DNA of 43,960 nt from positions 1 through 43,960 of the forward strand of contig DXRF01000003.1 in the NCBI GenBank assembly GCA_019411205.1, in the 5' to 3' direction. This DNA comes from Parabacteroides sp. Its GTDB lineage: Bacteria > Bacteroidota > Bacteroidia > Bacteroidales > Tannerellaceae. Positions 31,551 through 41,200 of this stretch are shown in pieces. Numbering within the stretch: the stretch's first letter is position 1; every line of letters starts with the position of its first letter. A model generated the notes under the pieces. That model was not told where the DNA came from. It made no database searches and was given only the letters and a program-made list of their open reading frames with translations. The position numbers were made by a program, and so were the translations under genes.

Positions 31551-34500
31551 TCTCTTTCTTTTCGCTTTGGCAGCCGCCTCTTTGGCCTTTTGGGCTTCGC
31601 GGCGGGCTTTTTCTTTAGCTTTCAACTTTTCTTTGTATTCGCGTTCCTTCTGCTTACGTTCTTTTTCCTTTTGCTTCAGGCGTTCCTTATACTCACGTTC
31701 TTTCTGCTTGCGCAGTTCTTCGCGAGCTTTTAGCTTTGCCTTACGCTCGGCTTCGACCTGTTTCAGCTTGTCCTTGCGGTCACGTTCCAGTTGTTTTTCG
31801 CGTTCGGCTTTTGCTTTCAGCAACGCTTCTTCTTCAGCCTTCTGCTTCTTCAGAAGTTCTTCGTTTTCTTTTGCCTTCTTTTCCTGCAATTCTTTTTCGG
31901 CTTTCTGTTGGGCTTCAAATGCTTTGCGGGCTTCTTCCTTGCGAGCTTCAGCTTCGTCAGCTTCACGCTTTCGGAGTTCTTCAATCTCTTTCAAGGTAAG
32001 TTCCTTCGGTTGTTCGACAGGAGTGACAACAGCGGAAACGGTGTCGGACGATGCCGGAACAACCGTATCCTTTACAACCGGCTGTACAGAAACAGTATCT
32101 ACATCAGCCGGAAGGAGTGTTTCTGTTTCACGGACAGTCATTGTATCGACCACCGGAAGTTCTACCGGAACCGTGTCTTTTACGGCAGGTGGTACAACAA
32201 CTTCTTCTACAGCCTGCTGCTGGCGTTGTTCTTTCGGGCGGACGGTCTTCTTGACAGGTTCCGGCTTTTCTTCCGGAATATTTTCAGAATCCTGTACTTC
32301 GGCCTCTTCAGCTTTTGCCTCTTCCTCTTTGATCTGTTCGGCAGCCATACGGGCTTTCCAACGAGCGGCCAGTTCAGGAACGGCCTCACCGAAGTTTTCC
32401 TGGAAGAATCCGACATATTCCTCGAGCGTCTTTCCTCGCATCAACGTTTCATAGTTGTCGTCAGAGATCGGAAGAATAGCCACATTCTTGTCCAACGCAG
32501 TTGCATAGCCATCTGCTCCGTAGATCATCTTATAATAATGCAAGATTTCATCCAAATTGAAGAAGCCGTGAATCGTCAGCATGCTCATCGGACCAGCCTC
32601 TTCAAAACTCAAATCGAACTCCTTCACCATAAAGTTGCCAAAGTTGTAGGCAGCAACAGCGAAAAGCAACTGGTTACGGTCGAGCGTTCCGGTCGGGAAC
32701 ATCAACAGCATCCGATAAGACGTGTTAGGTTCAGCCGTAAAGACACGTGCCGAGTCGGCAGCCGACAACATACCGTCGTCACCCACACCGAAACGCAGGT
32801 TCCAACGCATTCCCTTGATACCACCTTGAACCATCATACGTCCGCGCAGAACACCTTTCAGCATTTCACCCGCCAGTTCCGTCACATCAGCCATCGGATA
32901 TTTCTCGACCAATGCCTTTAAGGCGTTCTTGAAACCTTCGGCATCCCCGGCCTGCACATAGGTCAGTGCTTCGAGGAACATGAACTTAGGCAACAGATCC
33001 GCCAATGGATACTTAGCACTGACATCGCGGTAATTGCGACGGACGGTGACCGTATCTTCCGCCAGGTAACTTGCATAGGTCGCCTGGTAGATCGAATCCT
33101 GCACCTTGTCCATCATCCGGATATTATATTCGTAATTCGGATCGGCAATCGCAATCGCATAATCCGATTCAGGGAAAGTCGTAACCAACTTATTCTTATA
33201 AGCAGCAGCGAGCGCCTGGTTTCCGGAACGAAGTGCCATCAGGTAAACCTGGTAGTAGCTTTCCAAAAGATGACTATGCTTCGGGAAACGACGTTCCAGC
33301 TCCTCAAAAGCTTCGGTTGCCAACGGGATATCCTCAAGTTTATCCTTATAAATCATAGCCATGTTATAAAGACCGTCTTCTATGATAATATTGGAAGCCT
33401 GGACATCTTCGGGAGTCAACGGAAGTTGCTGAATGTAATACTCACGTGTTTTCGGGTCATCAGAAGCAGCAGGTTCCAATCCGGCCTCGAGCGAATCGGT
33501 AGCCAGTTCGCCTACCTCTCCTTCGGAAACGTCCTCAGCTTCGTCCGCCATATTCTCGTCGAAAGTGGACATCTCTTTCTTACGTCGACGCCAGTTATCT
33601 TCCAGCGCGCGTCGCCCCCATTTACGTTGGAAAGCTGCTTTTCCCTGCGATACAGCCTGCGGGTTATAGAAATAGAAACCGGAACCTCCGGATGTCGTCG
33701 GTAACGTGATGCCGCTCGTTTCTGTTCCTGGACGGTCGATACCAGTTCCCTTTGCCTCCTGTTCCGCCAGATAAGCTTCTTTCTCGGCAAGAGCCTTGGC
33801 TTCCTCCTCCTCTTTCTTCACCTGCTCGATGATTTTGTCGATCACGGCAAGCCGTTCCGCCTCCGGCATTTTGGCGAGAGTTTGCAAACTATCCTGCAAA
33901 TGGACCGCCTCCACATGCACGACCAGTTCGTCCAAGATAGCAGACAGTTTGGATACCCGTTCATAGTCTTTATATTCTTTCTGGATGCCGGACAGTGCAC
34001 CACTGAAATTCGGTTGTGCCTTGACATAGTCACGCATCTGGAAATAAAGATCACCCAGTTTGATCTGGCAGATCGCCTTGTCCAAACCGTTCTGTGTGCT
34101 TTTCTCCACCCCCAGCTCGTAGTTCTTGATGGCATTGACCGTATCTTCACGGCTCATATAGACATTGCCCAACGCATAATAGACCTGGTCGAGCAGGTCC
34201 TTGTTCTTATCGCTTTTCGCCATCCGTTGCAGCATCTTTATCACTTTCTGGTAATTACCGCCAGTGAATACTTCGGTCTGGCGGATGCGGGCGGCAAACT
34301 CCAGCTCATAGGGAGGATTGGCTTTGATCACCTGTCCGAACATCTGGTAGGCAAGCCCGTTCTGATCCTGTTCGGCATAAATCTGTCCCAACAGGTACTT
34401 CATCCGGGTACGCTGGCGCCGGTTCTTCTCCGCCTTGATCGCCGTCTTGAAATAAGGGACCGCCTCTTCATATTGCTTATTCTTCACCAAGTAGTCGGCA

Positions 34501-35141
34501 TATACCGTCGCATACTGGTTCAGGTTCTTGCGGGGAATACCGTTCGTATTCAGTTTTCCTAAGATATCTTCCGCTTCATAGAACCATTCCATCTCGGAAT
34601 AGCAACGGGCCTGCCAAAGGCGTGCTTCGGCCACCACTTCTTCATCATGGGCATAATGACGGGCTATGTAAGAGAAAGTGGCAGATGCCTGCAAGAAATC
34701 GGCATTATAGAACTGTGCCTGCCCCATCATCAACCAGCACTTTTTAAGGAACGGATTGTATTCTTCCTGTTCCTGCCAGGCACGTTGCTTGGGATCATTG
34801 CGCCATCCCGGTTTCTTAGGTGGTTTTGCCTTGATGGAGTGGAGCTTGATCGCTTTATTGCTTTTCTCGATCGCCCGGTCGAAAGGGCCTCCGGTTTCGG
34901 GCTTATCTTTCGGTTGCGCACTGATCGGGTACATCAAGATCATGTCAGAATAGCTTTCCTTATAGCCGTTCTGCATGGAAAGCAACGCTTCGTCAAACGA
35001 TGTCTTTCCGTTGAAATAGATATTATAGCGGGAATTAAAAGCGTGATAGAAGCGGCTTGCCTTGGTGTTCTTTTTCGTACTGCAAGACCAAAACAAAGAG
35101 ACAATCAATAATGCGATTATATAGTAGAAACCTTTCTTCAT
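31548..35141 (-). CDS. porW: T9SS periplasmic lipoprotein PorW/SprE, TPR-rich
   Basis: A 1197-residue lipoprotein with lipobox LFWSC (Cys20). The N-terminal part has the PorW/SprE hallmark FYHAFNSRYNIYFNGKTSFD followed by YSDMILMYPIS, and then tetratricopeptide-like repeats through about residue 450 (AEARLWQARCYSEMEWFYEA, QYEEAVPYFKTAIKAEKNRR, YALGNVYMSREDTVNAIKNY) and again at about 600-800. The last about 150 residues are Lys/Glu/Arg-only coiled coil. In Flavobacterium and Porphyromonas this protein is needed for type IX secretion and links motor and outer-membrane parts. It starts 7 bases after the metal permease gene, an operon link with no obvious functional reason, and lies 22 kb from the T9SS core. 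Confidence 0.92.
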   Translation of the reverse strand: MKKGFYYIIALLIVSLFWSCSTKKNTKASRFYHAFNSRYNIYFNGKTSFDEALLSMQNGYKESYSDMILMYPISAQPKDKPETGGPFDRAIEKSNKAIKLHSIKAKPPKKPGWRNDPKQRAWQEQEEYNPFLKKCWLMMGQAQFYNADFLQASATFSYIARHYAHDEEVVAEARLWQARCYSEMEWFYEAEDILGKLNTNGIPRKNLNQYATVYADYLVKNKQYEEAVPYFKTAIKAEKNRRQRTRMKYLLGQIYAEQDQNGLAYQMFGQVIKANPPYELEFAARIRQTEVFTGGNYQKVIKMLQRMAKSDKNKDLLDQVYYALGNVYMSREDTVNAIKNYELGVEKSTQNGLDKAICQIKLGDLYFQMRDYVKAQPNFSGALSGIQKEYKDYERVSKLSAILDELVVHVEAVHLQDSLQTLAKMPEAERLAVIDKIIEQVKKEEEEAKALAEKEAYLAEQEAKGTGIDRPGTETSGITLPTTSGGSGFYFYNPQAVSQGKAAFQRKWGRRALEDNWRRRKKEMSTFDENMADEAEDVSEGEVGELATDSLEAGLEPAASDDPKTREYYIQQLPLTPEDVQASNIIIEDGLYNMAMIYKDKLEDIPLATEAFEELERRFPKHSHLLESYYQVYLMALRSGNQALAAAYKNKLVTTFPESDYAIAIADPNYEYNIRMMDKVQDSIYQATYASYLAEDTVTVRRNYRDVSAKYPLADLLPKFMFLEALTYVQAGDAEGFKNALKALVEKYPMADVTELAGEMLKGVLRGRMMVQGGIKGMRWNLRFGVGDDGMLSAADSARVFTAEPNTSYRMLLMFPTGTLDRNQLLFAVAAYNFGNFMVKEFDLSFEEAGPMSMLTIHGFFNLDEILHYYKMIYGADGYATALDKNVAILPISDDNYETLMRGKTLEEYVGFFQENFGEAVPELAARWKARMAAEQIKEEEAKAEEAEVQDSENIPEEKPEPVKKTVRPKEQRQQQAVEEVVVPPAVKDTVPVELPVVDTMTVRETETLLPADVDTVSVQPVVKDTVVPASSDTVSAVVTPVEQPKELTLKEIEELRKREADEAEARKEEARKAFEAQQKAEKELQEKKAKENEELLKKQKAEEEALLKAKAEREKQLERDRKDKLKQVEAERKAKLKAREELRKQKEREYKERLKQKEKERKQKEREYKEKLKAKEKARREAQKAKEAAAKAKRKR

Positions 35142-35148
35142 TTCCCCT

Positions 35149-35952
35149 TTAACGCTTCAAAAACGCTTTTATTGCCTTGACTACTAAAAAGAAAAGGACA
35201 AGGACAAGAATAATAAATGCCCCGGAAGGCACATTCAGAAAATAAGAAAGGACGAGCCCGGACACACATCCCAAGAAACCGATGGCAATGCTTCCGAATA
35301 TAATCTTCTTAAAGTCTGACGTAAAAAGGTTTACAGTGATCTGGGGCAACGTCAGCAAACTCATCAGAAGCATGATCCCGACCAGACGGATCGAAAGGAC
35401 GATTGTCATGGCGATGCAGCACATCATCACATATTCTATCCACTTGACGGGCAGCCCTTGTGTCACGGCAAAATCCCTGTCGAACGCCACATAAACGATC
35501 TCCCGCAGGAAAAGAGAGAAAAGAACCACCAGCAATAATGCCAAAGCGGCAATCCAGATAATATCTCCCGTCGAAACAGTCAGGATATTTCCAAAAAGGT
35601 AGGCTGAAAGATTCGGTGCATATCCGGGGGTCAGGAAAATAAAAATAACACCCAATGCCATCCCTAACGACCATATCCCGGCAATGGCCGAGTCTTCACG
35701 CACATTCTGTGTCTTGCTCACCCATTCCACCCCGAATGCGGAGAGTACGGAAAACAACATCGCCATCAAGATCGGATTCATCCCAAGATAGAACCCCAAT
35801 CCCAGTCCTCCGAAAGAAGCATGAGTGATGCCTCCGCTGATAAAGACAAGCCTCCGTGACACGATATACGTCCCGACAATCCCACAAGCGATCGCGGTCA
35901 GCAGGCTGCCCCAAAGGGCATGCTGGAAAAAACCATATTGAAGTAAATCCAT
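35149..35952 (-). CDS. Metal ABC transporter permease, ZnuB family
   Basis: A 267-residue inner-membrane permease with about eight hydrophobic helices. The ABC-3 family pattern is clear: FFQHALWGSLLTAIACGIVG, YIVSRRLVFISGGITHASFG, LGLGFYLG, DSAIAGIWSLGMALGVIFI, RLVGIMLLMSLLTLPQ. The family imports zinc or manganese; the family as a whole favours zinc, but the metal cannot be read from the sequence. The ATPase and binding-protein genes (znuC, znuA) are not adjacent, which is usual in Bacteroidales. It is preceded by an array of dyads and followed at once by porW. Confidence 0.9.
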   Translation of the reverse strand: MDLLQYGFFQHALWGSLLTAIACGIVGTYIVSRRLVFISGGITHASFGGLGLGFYLGMNPILMAMLFSVLSAFGVEWVSKTQNVREDSAIAGIWSLGMALGVIFIFLTPGYAPNLSAYLFGNILTVSTGDIIWIAALALLLVVLFSLFLREIVYVAFDRDFAVTQGLPVKWIEYVMMCCIAMTIVLSIRLVGIMLLMSLLTLPQITVNLFTSDFKKIIFGSIAIGFLGCVSGLVLSYFLNVPSGAFIILVLVLFFLVVKAIKAFLKR

Positions 35953-36000
35953 TTTCTATCCTTTTATATCCTTTTTTATGGTTTCCCGGCAGGAATCTTT

Positions 36001-36088
36001 TATTTCATTATAGGGAAACTCCTGTTTCATACCGATGAAACTGTTGTTCCATGCAAGGGGAACTGTTGTTTCATAGGCATGAAACTTA
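36001..36088. repeat. Array of 18-nt dyads at 22-bp period
   Basis: Three 18-nt dyads lie at 36024-36041 (GTTTCATACCGATGAAAC), 36046-36063 (GTTCCATGCAAGGGGAAC) and 36068-36085 (GTTTCATAGGCATGAAAC), separated by TGTT linkers. A weaker copy is at 36002-36019 and a degenerate one near 35980-35997. The period is exactly 22 bp. The last copy touches the stop codon of the upstream gene and the array ends before the metal permease start. It may be a multi-site operator or a set of small RNA hairpins. It lacks the unique spacers of a CRISPR array. Confidence 0.85.
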
Positions 36089-36508
36089 ATGTATGCGCCG
36101 TTCGCCGACAATCAGGAATGCCTCATCCTTCAGCTCATCCGGTAAATTAATGGCACGAAGTTGCAGACTACGCAGCCAACCGGCCACCTCTATCTCTTGC
36201 AACGTATAAAGCACATCACGAAACTCGTTCACGGCATCTTCATCGTAAGCATCGGCTTCAACTCCTTGGAAACGATCCAGTTCTTCATCGTCATAATACT
36301 CGATTTTTTTGCTGACTGCCGCCAGCAGACTGTCACGTTCACAGGTTTCATGCTGTCCGCAACATTCGTCAGTGACAAGCTCCTGTGCTTCGGGGATTTC
36401 AGTAATTTCCCCCCGTTCCAGCATCTTCTGCAATTTCCGGTTCCGAAAATAACCGGCAATGGCAGCAACGACACCCAATACGATAATACCTATAACAATA
36501 TACCACAT
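36086..36508 (-). CDS. Small membrane-anchored protein of unknown function
   Basis: A 140-residue protein started at the ATG at 36508 (the TTG at 36520 would add four residues). One N-terminal transmembrane helix (MWYIVIGIIVLGVVAAIAGYF) is followed by a positively charged stretch, so the rest should be cytoplasmic. A Cys/His motif, CCGQHETCERDSLL, lies at residues about 49-62. Then comes an acidic helical part (KKIEYYDDEELDRFQG) and the C-terminus LPDELKDEAFLIVGERRIH. I do not recognise a characterised family; the arrangement looks like a conserved Bacteroidales protein. Metal or redox binding by the Cys/His motif is only a guess, though the adjacent gene is a metal permease. Confidence 0.7.
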   Translation of the reverse strand: MWYIVIGIIVLGVVAAIAGYFRNRKLQKMLERGEITEIPEAQELVTDECCGQHETCERDSLLAAVSKKIEYYDDEELDRFQGVEADAYDEDAVNEFRDVLYTLQEIEVAGWLRSLQLRAINLPDELKDEAFLIVGERRIH

Positions 36509-36510
36509 AA

Positions 36511-36600
36511 TAATTGACAATTAACAATGAACAATTGACAATGGACTTCCAGACACCGACAACTAATTGTCAATTGCCAATTGTTCATTGTCAATTATAA
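36511..36600. repeat. AATTGACAATT repeat cluster with imperfect inverted repeat
   Basis: Units of AATTGACAAT and AACAATGAACAATTG occur at 36511-36544 and, inverted, at 36564-36600. The two halves are imperfect reverse complements of about 25 bases. One half leads directly to the start codon of the small membrane protein; the other overlaps the 3' end of aroA and encodes its last residues. Confidence 0.85.
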
Positions 36601-37810
36601 TAAAGCCTGCGGTTCTCAAGTCTCTCCAATAATGCGGATAACTTTTGCTGACCACCTGCGGGTCAGCTATCTCGATCCCTTCCGGCAACACCAGGGCGGC
36701 AGGTGCAAATGCCATTGCCATACGGTGATCTTCATAAGTTGCGATCACAGGATGTGCTTGCGGTTCACAACGTTCGCCGTTCCATTCCAAAATACTGTTG
36801 TTGCTGTCTGTCAGAAGATATCCTAATTTGCGAAGCTCTGTCTTAAGTGCTTCGATGCGGTCGGTTTCCTTTATCTTCAGACTTTGCAGACCGGTAAAAC
36901 GGAAAGGAATATTTAATAACACACAGGTCACGACAAAGGTTTGAGCCAGGTCGGGCTCGTTTACGAAGTTATAATTCAGTTTTTTGGTCCTATTCCCATT
37001 GTGCTTCAAAACAACGCCCCGGTCCGTGTAAGTCGTACCCACACCAAGCTGTGCAAACAATTTGGCTCCGGCGGCATCTCCCTGCAAACTGTTCTTAAAC
37101 AGCCCCAGCAATTCGATCTCGGCATTTTTAGACAACGCCATCATAGAATACCAGTAGGAAGCAGCACTCCAATCGGATTCAACGGTAAAGGGTATCGGAT
37201 TATAATCCTGCGGTCTTACTTTAATGGTCTGCCCGTTCCATTCCGCCTTCACTCCATATTGTTCCATCAGCTGTAACGTCAGGTTAATATAGGGTTTTGA
37301 AATGACAGCACCTTCAAGATGCAATGTCAACCCGTTCTCCATCAGGGGTGCGATCATCAGCAACGCCGAAATATACTGTGAACTGACCCCACCGGCAAGC
37401 GAAATCTCGCCTCCCTGCAACGCACTTCCGAAAATGTGGAGAGGAGGATATCCCTCCTTCTCCATATATTCCACCCGTGCACCCAGCGAGTTCAGCGCAT
37501 CCACCAGTATCTTGATCGGCCGATTCTTCATCCGTTGGGTCCCGGTAATCGTCCACTCACCCACCACTTTAGACAAAAAAGCCGTCAGGAACCGCATCGC
37601 AGTTCCCGCGGCTTTTATATCAAAGTCACGATCATTCGAATTCAACGCCTTCACCATCACCTCCGTATCATCACAATCCGACAAATTCCGGATCTCATAC
37701 GGACTATAGCTCAACGCATTAAGTATCAACGCACGATTACAGATACTCTTGGATGCGGGAAGCTGGATGGAAGCTTTCAGTGAAACAGGAGACTTTATTG
37801 TATAATTCAT
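36563..37810 (-). CDS. aroA: EPSP synthase (3-phosphoshikimate 1-carboxyvinyltransferase)
   Basis: A 415-residue cytoplasmic enzyme of the shikimate pathway, joining shikimate-3-phosphate and phosphoenolpyruvate. Family segments: LPASKSICNRALILNALS (substrate binding), AAGTAMRFLTAFLS, GTQRMKNRPIKILVDAL, LAGGVSSQYISALLMIAP, NEPDLAQTFVVTCVLL, LKIKETDRIEALKTELRKLG and ATYEDHRMAMAFAPA (catalytic region). It is a little shorter than the E. coli enzyme, as typical for Bacteroidetes. The final IDNEQLAIDN is encoded by the intergenic repeat, an odd extension. It may head an operon with the small membrane protein, the metal permease and porW. Confidence 0.95.
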   Translation of the reverse strand: MNYTIKSPVSLKASIQLPASKSICNRALILNALSYSPYEIRNLSDCDDTEVMVKALNSNDRDFDIKAAGTAMRFLTAFLSKVVGEWTITGTQRMKNRPIKILVDALNSLGARVEYMEKEGYPPLHIFGSALQGGEISLAGGVSSQYISALLMIAPLMENGLTLHLEGAVISKPYINLTLQLMEQYGVKAEWNGQTIKVRPQDYNPIPFTVESDWSAASYWYSMMALSKNAEIELLGLFKNSLQGDAAGAKLFAQLGVGTTYTDRGVVLKHNGNRTKKLNYNFVNEPDLAQTFVVTCVLLNIPFRFTGLQSLKIKETDRIEALKTELRKLGYLLTDSNNSILEWNGERCEPQAHPVIATYEDHRMAMAFAPAALVLPEGIEIADPQVVSKSYPHYWRDLRTAGFIIIDNEQLAIDN

Positions 37811-37832
37811 ACTTTTGCATTAAAATGGAATA

Positions 37833-37840
37833 CAAAAGTA
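37833..37840 (-). promoter_or_regulatory. -7 box of aroA
   Basis: Minus-strand TACTTTTG matches TAnnTTTG, 22 bases before the ATG. The same octamer occurs on the plus strand at 37810-37817, so the two form an 8-bp inverted repeat with a 15-base spacer. Confidence 0.6.
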
Positions 37841-37872
37841 CGGAAATTATTGGGAATAATAAACCAACTTTA

Positions 37873-38190
37873 CTATTCCATGTAAAACACTTCTTCGAAG
37901 AATTTTGATCGCGGAGAATAATCCAAATTCGTCTCCATGATATCAGACATATACTTCCACCACTTTTGCATAACAACATTATTCCCTAAATCTTGCGAGG
38001 AAGCACCTTCTTTCTTTTTTTGAAAACCAAACAGCTCATTAGTTTCTTGATCCCAAAAAATAGAATATTCGTAAATCCCATTTTTTCTTAATAATAACAC
38101 AATCTCCGGCCAGATCTCTCTATGTCTTTTTTGATACTCCTTTTCACATCCTGGTTTCAAAAACATCTTAAACATCACTCTTTCTTTCAT
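37873..38190 (-). CDS. rhaM: L-rhamnose mutarotase
   Basis: A 105-residue cytoplasmic protein that interconverts the anomers of L-rhamnose. Family features are YQKRHREIWPEIVLLLRKNG (His23 is the likely catalytic residue), YEYSIFWDQETNELFGFQ, QKWWKYMSDIM and the C-terminal FEEVFYME. Length matches RhaM. It is the last gene of the AT-rich susC-susD-lyase cluster, 12 bases after the lyase-GH88 fusion, and points to rhamnose in the glycan used by that locus. Confidence 0.92.
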   Translation of the reverse strand: MKERVMFKMFLKPGCEKEYQKRHREIWPEIVLLLRKNGIYEYSIFWDQETNELFGFQKKKEGASSQDLGNNVVMQKWWKYMSDIMETNLDYSPRSKFFEEVFYME

Positions 38191-38202
38191 GCAATAATTG
38201 TA

Positions 38203-41200
38203 TTAAATACTTAATAAATAACAATCGTTCCTCTCTAATCGATTCAACCGCAACAAAGCTTCAAGATAATAATAATCTGCATAAACAATTGAACAATCGG
38301 ATATTATTTTTGACTTCCCTTCTACTGAATGCAAAAGAAATGCATTATTTACATCTCGACTTTGATATACATCTTTCGATAAAGAATTCAACATTTTTTC
38401 CGCACAAGACAAATAAAAAACAGATTCTTTATAAGATGAAACAAACATCGAAAGTTCAATTAAGGCAGAAGAGACAATTGCTGCAGATGATGCATCTTTT
38501 AGAGCAAAAGGAATAGTAGGATCATCAAAATCCCAATAAGGGATCATATCAATTGGTAATCGTTTTAAATAACAATCTGTTATTTTTTTTGCAAATTCGA
38601 GAAAACGTTTATCACCTGTTTCCCGATAAACCATCGTAAACCCATAAATAGCCCATGCTTGTCCTCTTGCCCACATAGAATTGTTTGCATACCCCTGATA
38701 AGTAACTCCTTTAATTTTTTTACCTGTAATTGTATCGTATACAATTACATGATAAGAAGAATTATCATTTCTAAAATGATTGTACATTGTTGTTTCAGCA
38801 TGTTTAAACGCAATATCATATAGTTTTTTATCTCCACCGTTCTTACTCGCCCAAAATAACAACTCTAAATTCATCATATTATCTATTATTGTATTATGAG
38901 GCCAATTCATATTCTTTCTACGAAAAGGCCAAGATAAAATTGTCCCAACTTTTGGATTATAAAGAGTCGATAACGTATCAGCAGCGCGTAGAAGTACTTG
39001 CCTATAAGTAGTATCCTTAGTCAAACGATAGCCATTTCCCAAACTACAAAAAAGCTGAAAACCTAAATCATGGTCTTTTGCCGGAGATAAAGACAAAGAA
39101 AATAAATTCTGACAATAAATATTAGCTCTATCTTTCCATACAACATCTTTTGTATAATCATAAAGATACCATAATATACCAGGCCAAAATCCAGAAGTCC
39201 AATCAGATTTCTTACTTAAGCTCCAACTTTTCTGCCCTACACTAATTCGCCTAGGAAACTCATTACCTGGAGTAAATTCTTTAAATGCTTTCTCTGCCTG
39301 TTTTAAACAATAAGACAAGTTATTTAAAACATCTACTTTCTCATCCTTTTGCCAACTAATCTTATCTTTTCTCAGAGAAGAAGGTTTTATACGCACAGTA
39401 AGTTTCTGATTTCCACTCTTTTTTGTGACATTTAAAATTACTCGATAAAGAGAATCTCCCCATAATCGTTTCATTTTAGGGTCTTTCATTTCCAATGTTT
39501 CAATATTTAGCGAAAATTCCGAAGGATTATAAATCATCTGTAAACCAAAATCTTTTCCTATTAAATCTAACATACCAGACTCGCTCTCCTTACAAACTAA
39601 TGGAGTCATAAATACCAATTGAATATTATTACAATTCTCCTCTAAATAGAAATTTTCTTGTATATTAAAACTTTTATTCCGTTGTAAAGTATATGTTCTC
39701 TGCCATTTCTTAACTTTAGCATGTTCAGAATAAGCCTTTGCTATATCTGTAGAGAATACAACTCGATCTTTGGATACTGAGAATTTTGAATTCTGAGCTT
39801 TATATTGCTTTCCAGCCATTTGCATACAACCATTTATTATCGGAAGATTATGATATCCGGACTGCATCGTCCAAATCTTATATCTATCAGAACTAAATGT
39901 TTCTCTAGTGTATGTTCCAACTCCTACATCAACCAAAACTGGTTCACCATTATAAAATAAAATAAATGAACCTACATCGTTATGATTATGTCCTTCACCA
40001 TTATGACCTCCTTTAGCAGCAAAATAAAATCCATCTACCTTCCCTTCGCAATCCCGTGCGATTGCGACATCTAAGTCAGGGAAATAATAATCAGAAATTA
40101 ATGGTTCTTTCGGCTCTACATTCTGATCTTTGTAATCAAACCTATTAGCCAACACATCGCCTATATGCCCAGATAATGGATGATTATTATAATCATATTT
40201 TTCCTTTAAAAAAGAAGCAAATTTTTCCATCATAGAACTTTGTATATTTTTTCCCCCACGAAAAATTTTCATTGGTTCATGTTTTATCTGAGCAGGTGCA
40301 TCTGAAAAATTAATATAATACAATCCCTTTGATATATAAAAACGACATATATACTCTCCCATATTTTTAATAATATCTTCACTAAAAATATCAATCTTCC
40401 CCTGAGTATTTTTTTTCAACAAATCCAAATAATCAAATAATTTACCTACTGCTGCCCCCCAATAAGAAGGGCCTTCATCACATCCTCCATCATTCGGATA
40501 AGCATTAATGAAAAGATCAACAGAACGCATTGTTTTATAAATACCATCTAAACGTTTTTGTGGATCGTCTTCCAACAACAATATACATGTCAACATATTA
40601 TAATTACACCAAGGAGTCCAATTATTCACATCTCCTTTATTCCAACCTGTAATCCACCAAAAATCATTACGCTGATAAAAGGGAATAAGCACTTTATCTT
40701 TCAACTCTTGCCTTATACGTTTCGATATAATAGGGCTAATTTTATCAAACTCATGATGAAATAAATACCATATCCAAGCAAGATTAGCTGCAACATCACC
40801 AACAAAAAGATCTATTATTGGGTTTGTATTATCTGGTAAAACTGTTTTAGGATTTGATATGGATCCACCATATTCATATAAATAAAAATGTGCAGAAGCT
40901 CCCCAATAAGTCTGTTCACAATAAGCGAACAGACCATTTATTATATCATCCATAAAACGCCCTTTCCCTTCCACTAACTCGGCAAAACAAAGAGTTTGTA
41001 AAATACTCAAACGCCTAGCTATAGCATTGTCTACAACACCTCTATTTCCAGTTCTTGTAAAATCAAGATACATAGAAGGTAATATAGCAGGCCATTTATA
41101 TCCAATATATTTTTCACCTTCTTGAACTGTTTTCATTTTCACAACAGAAGGAAGAGTTTCCCAAGCATGCCTATCATGATATCCCGGATATTGAATCCAA

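Noticed and set aside
31567..32921. Long plus-strand frames opposite porW
   Set aside because: They mirror the low-complexity charged tail and TPR region of porW and have no independent domain or promoter.
36001..36088. Possible CRISPR array
   Set aside because: The 22-bp units adjoin directly with 4-base linkers; there are no unique spacers and no cas genes.
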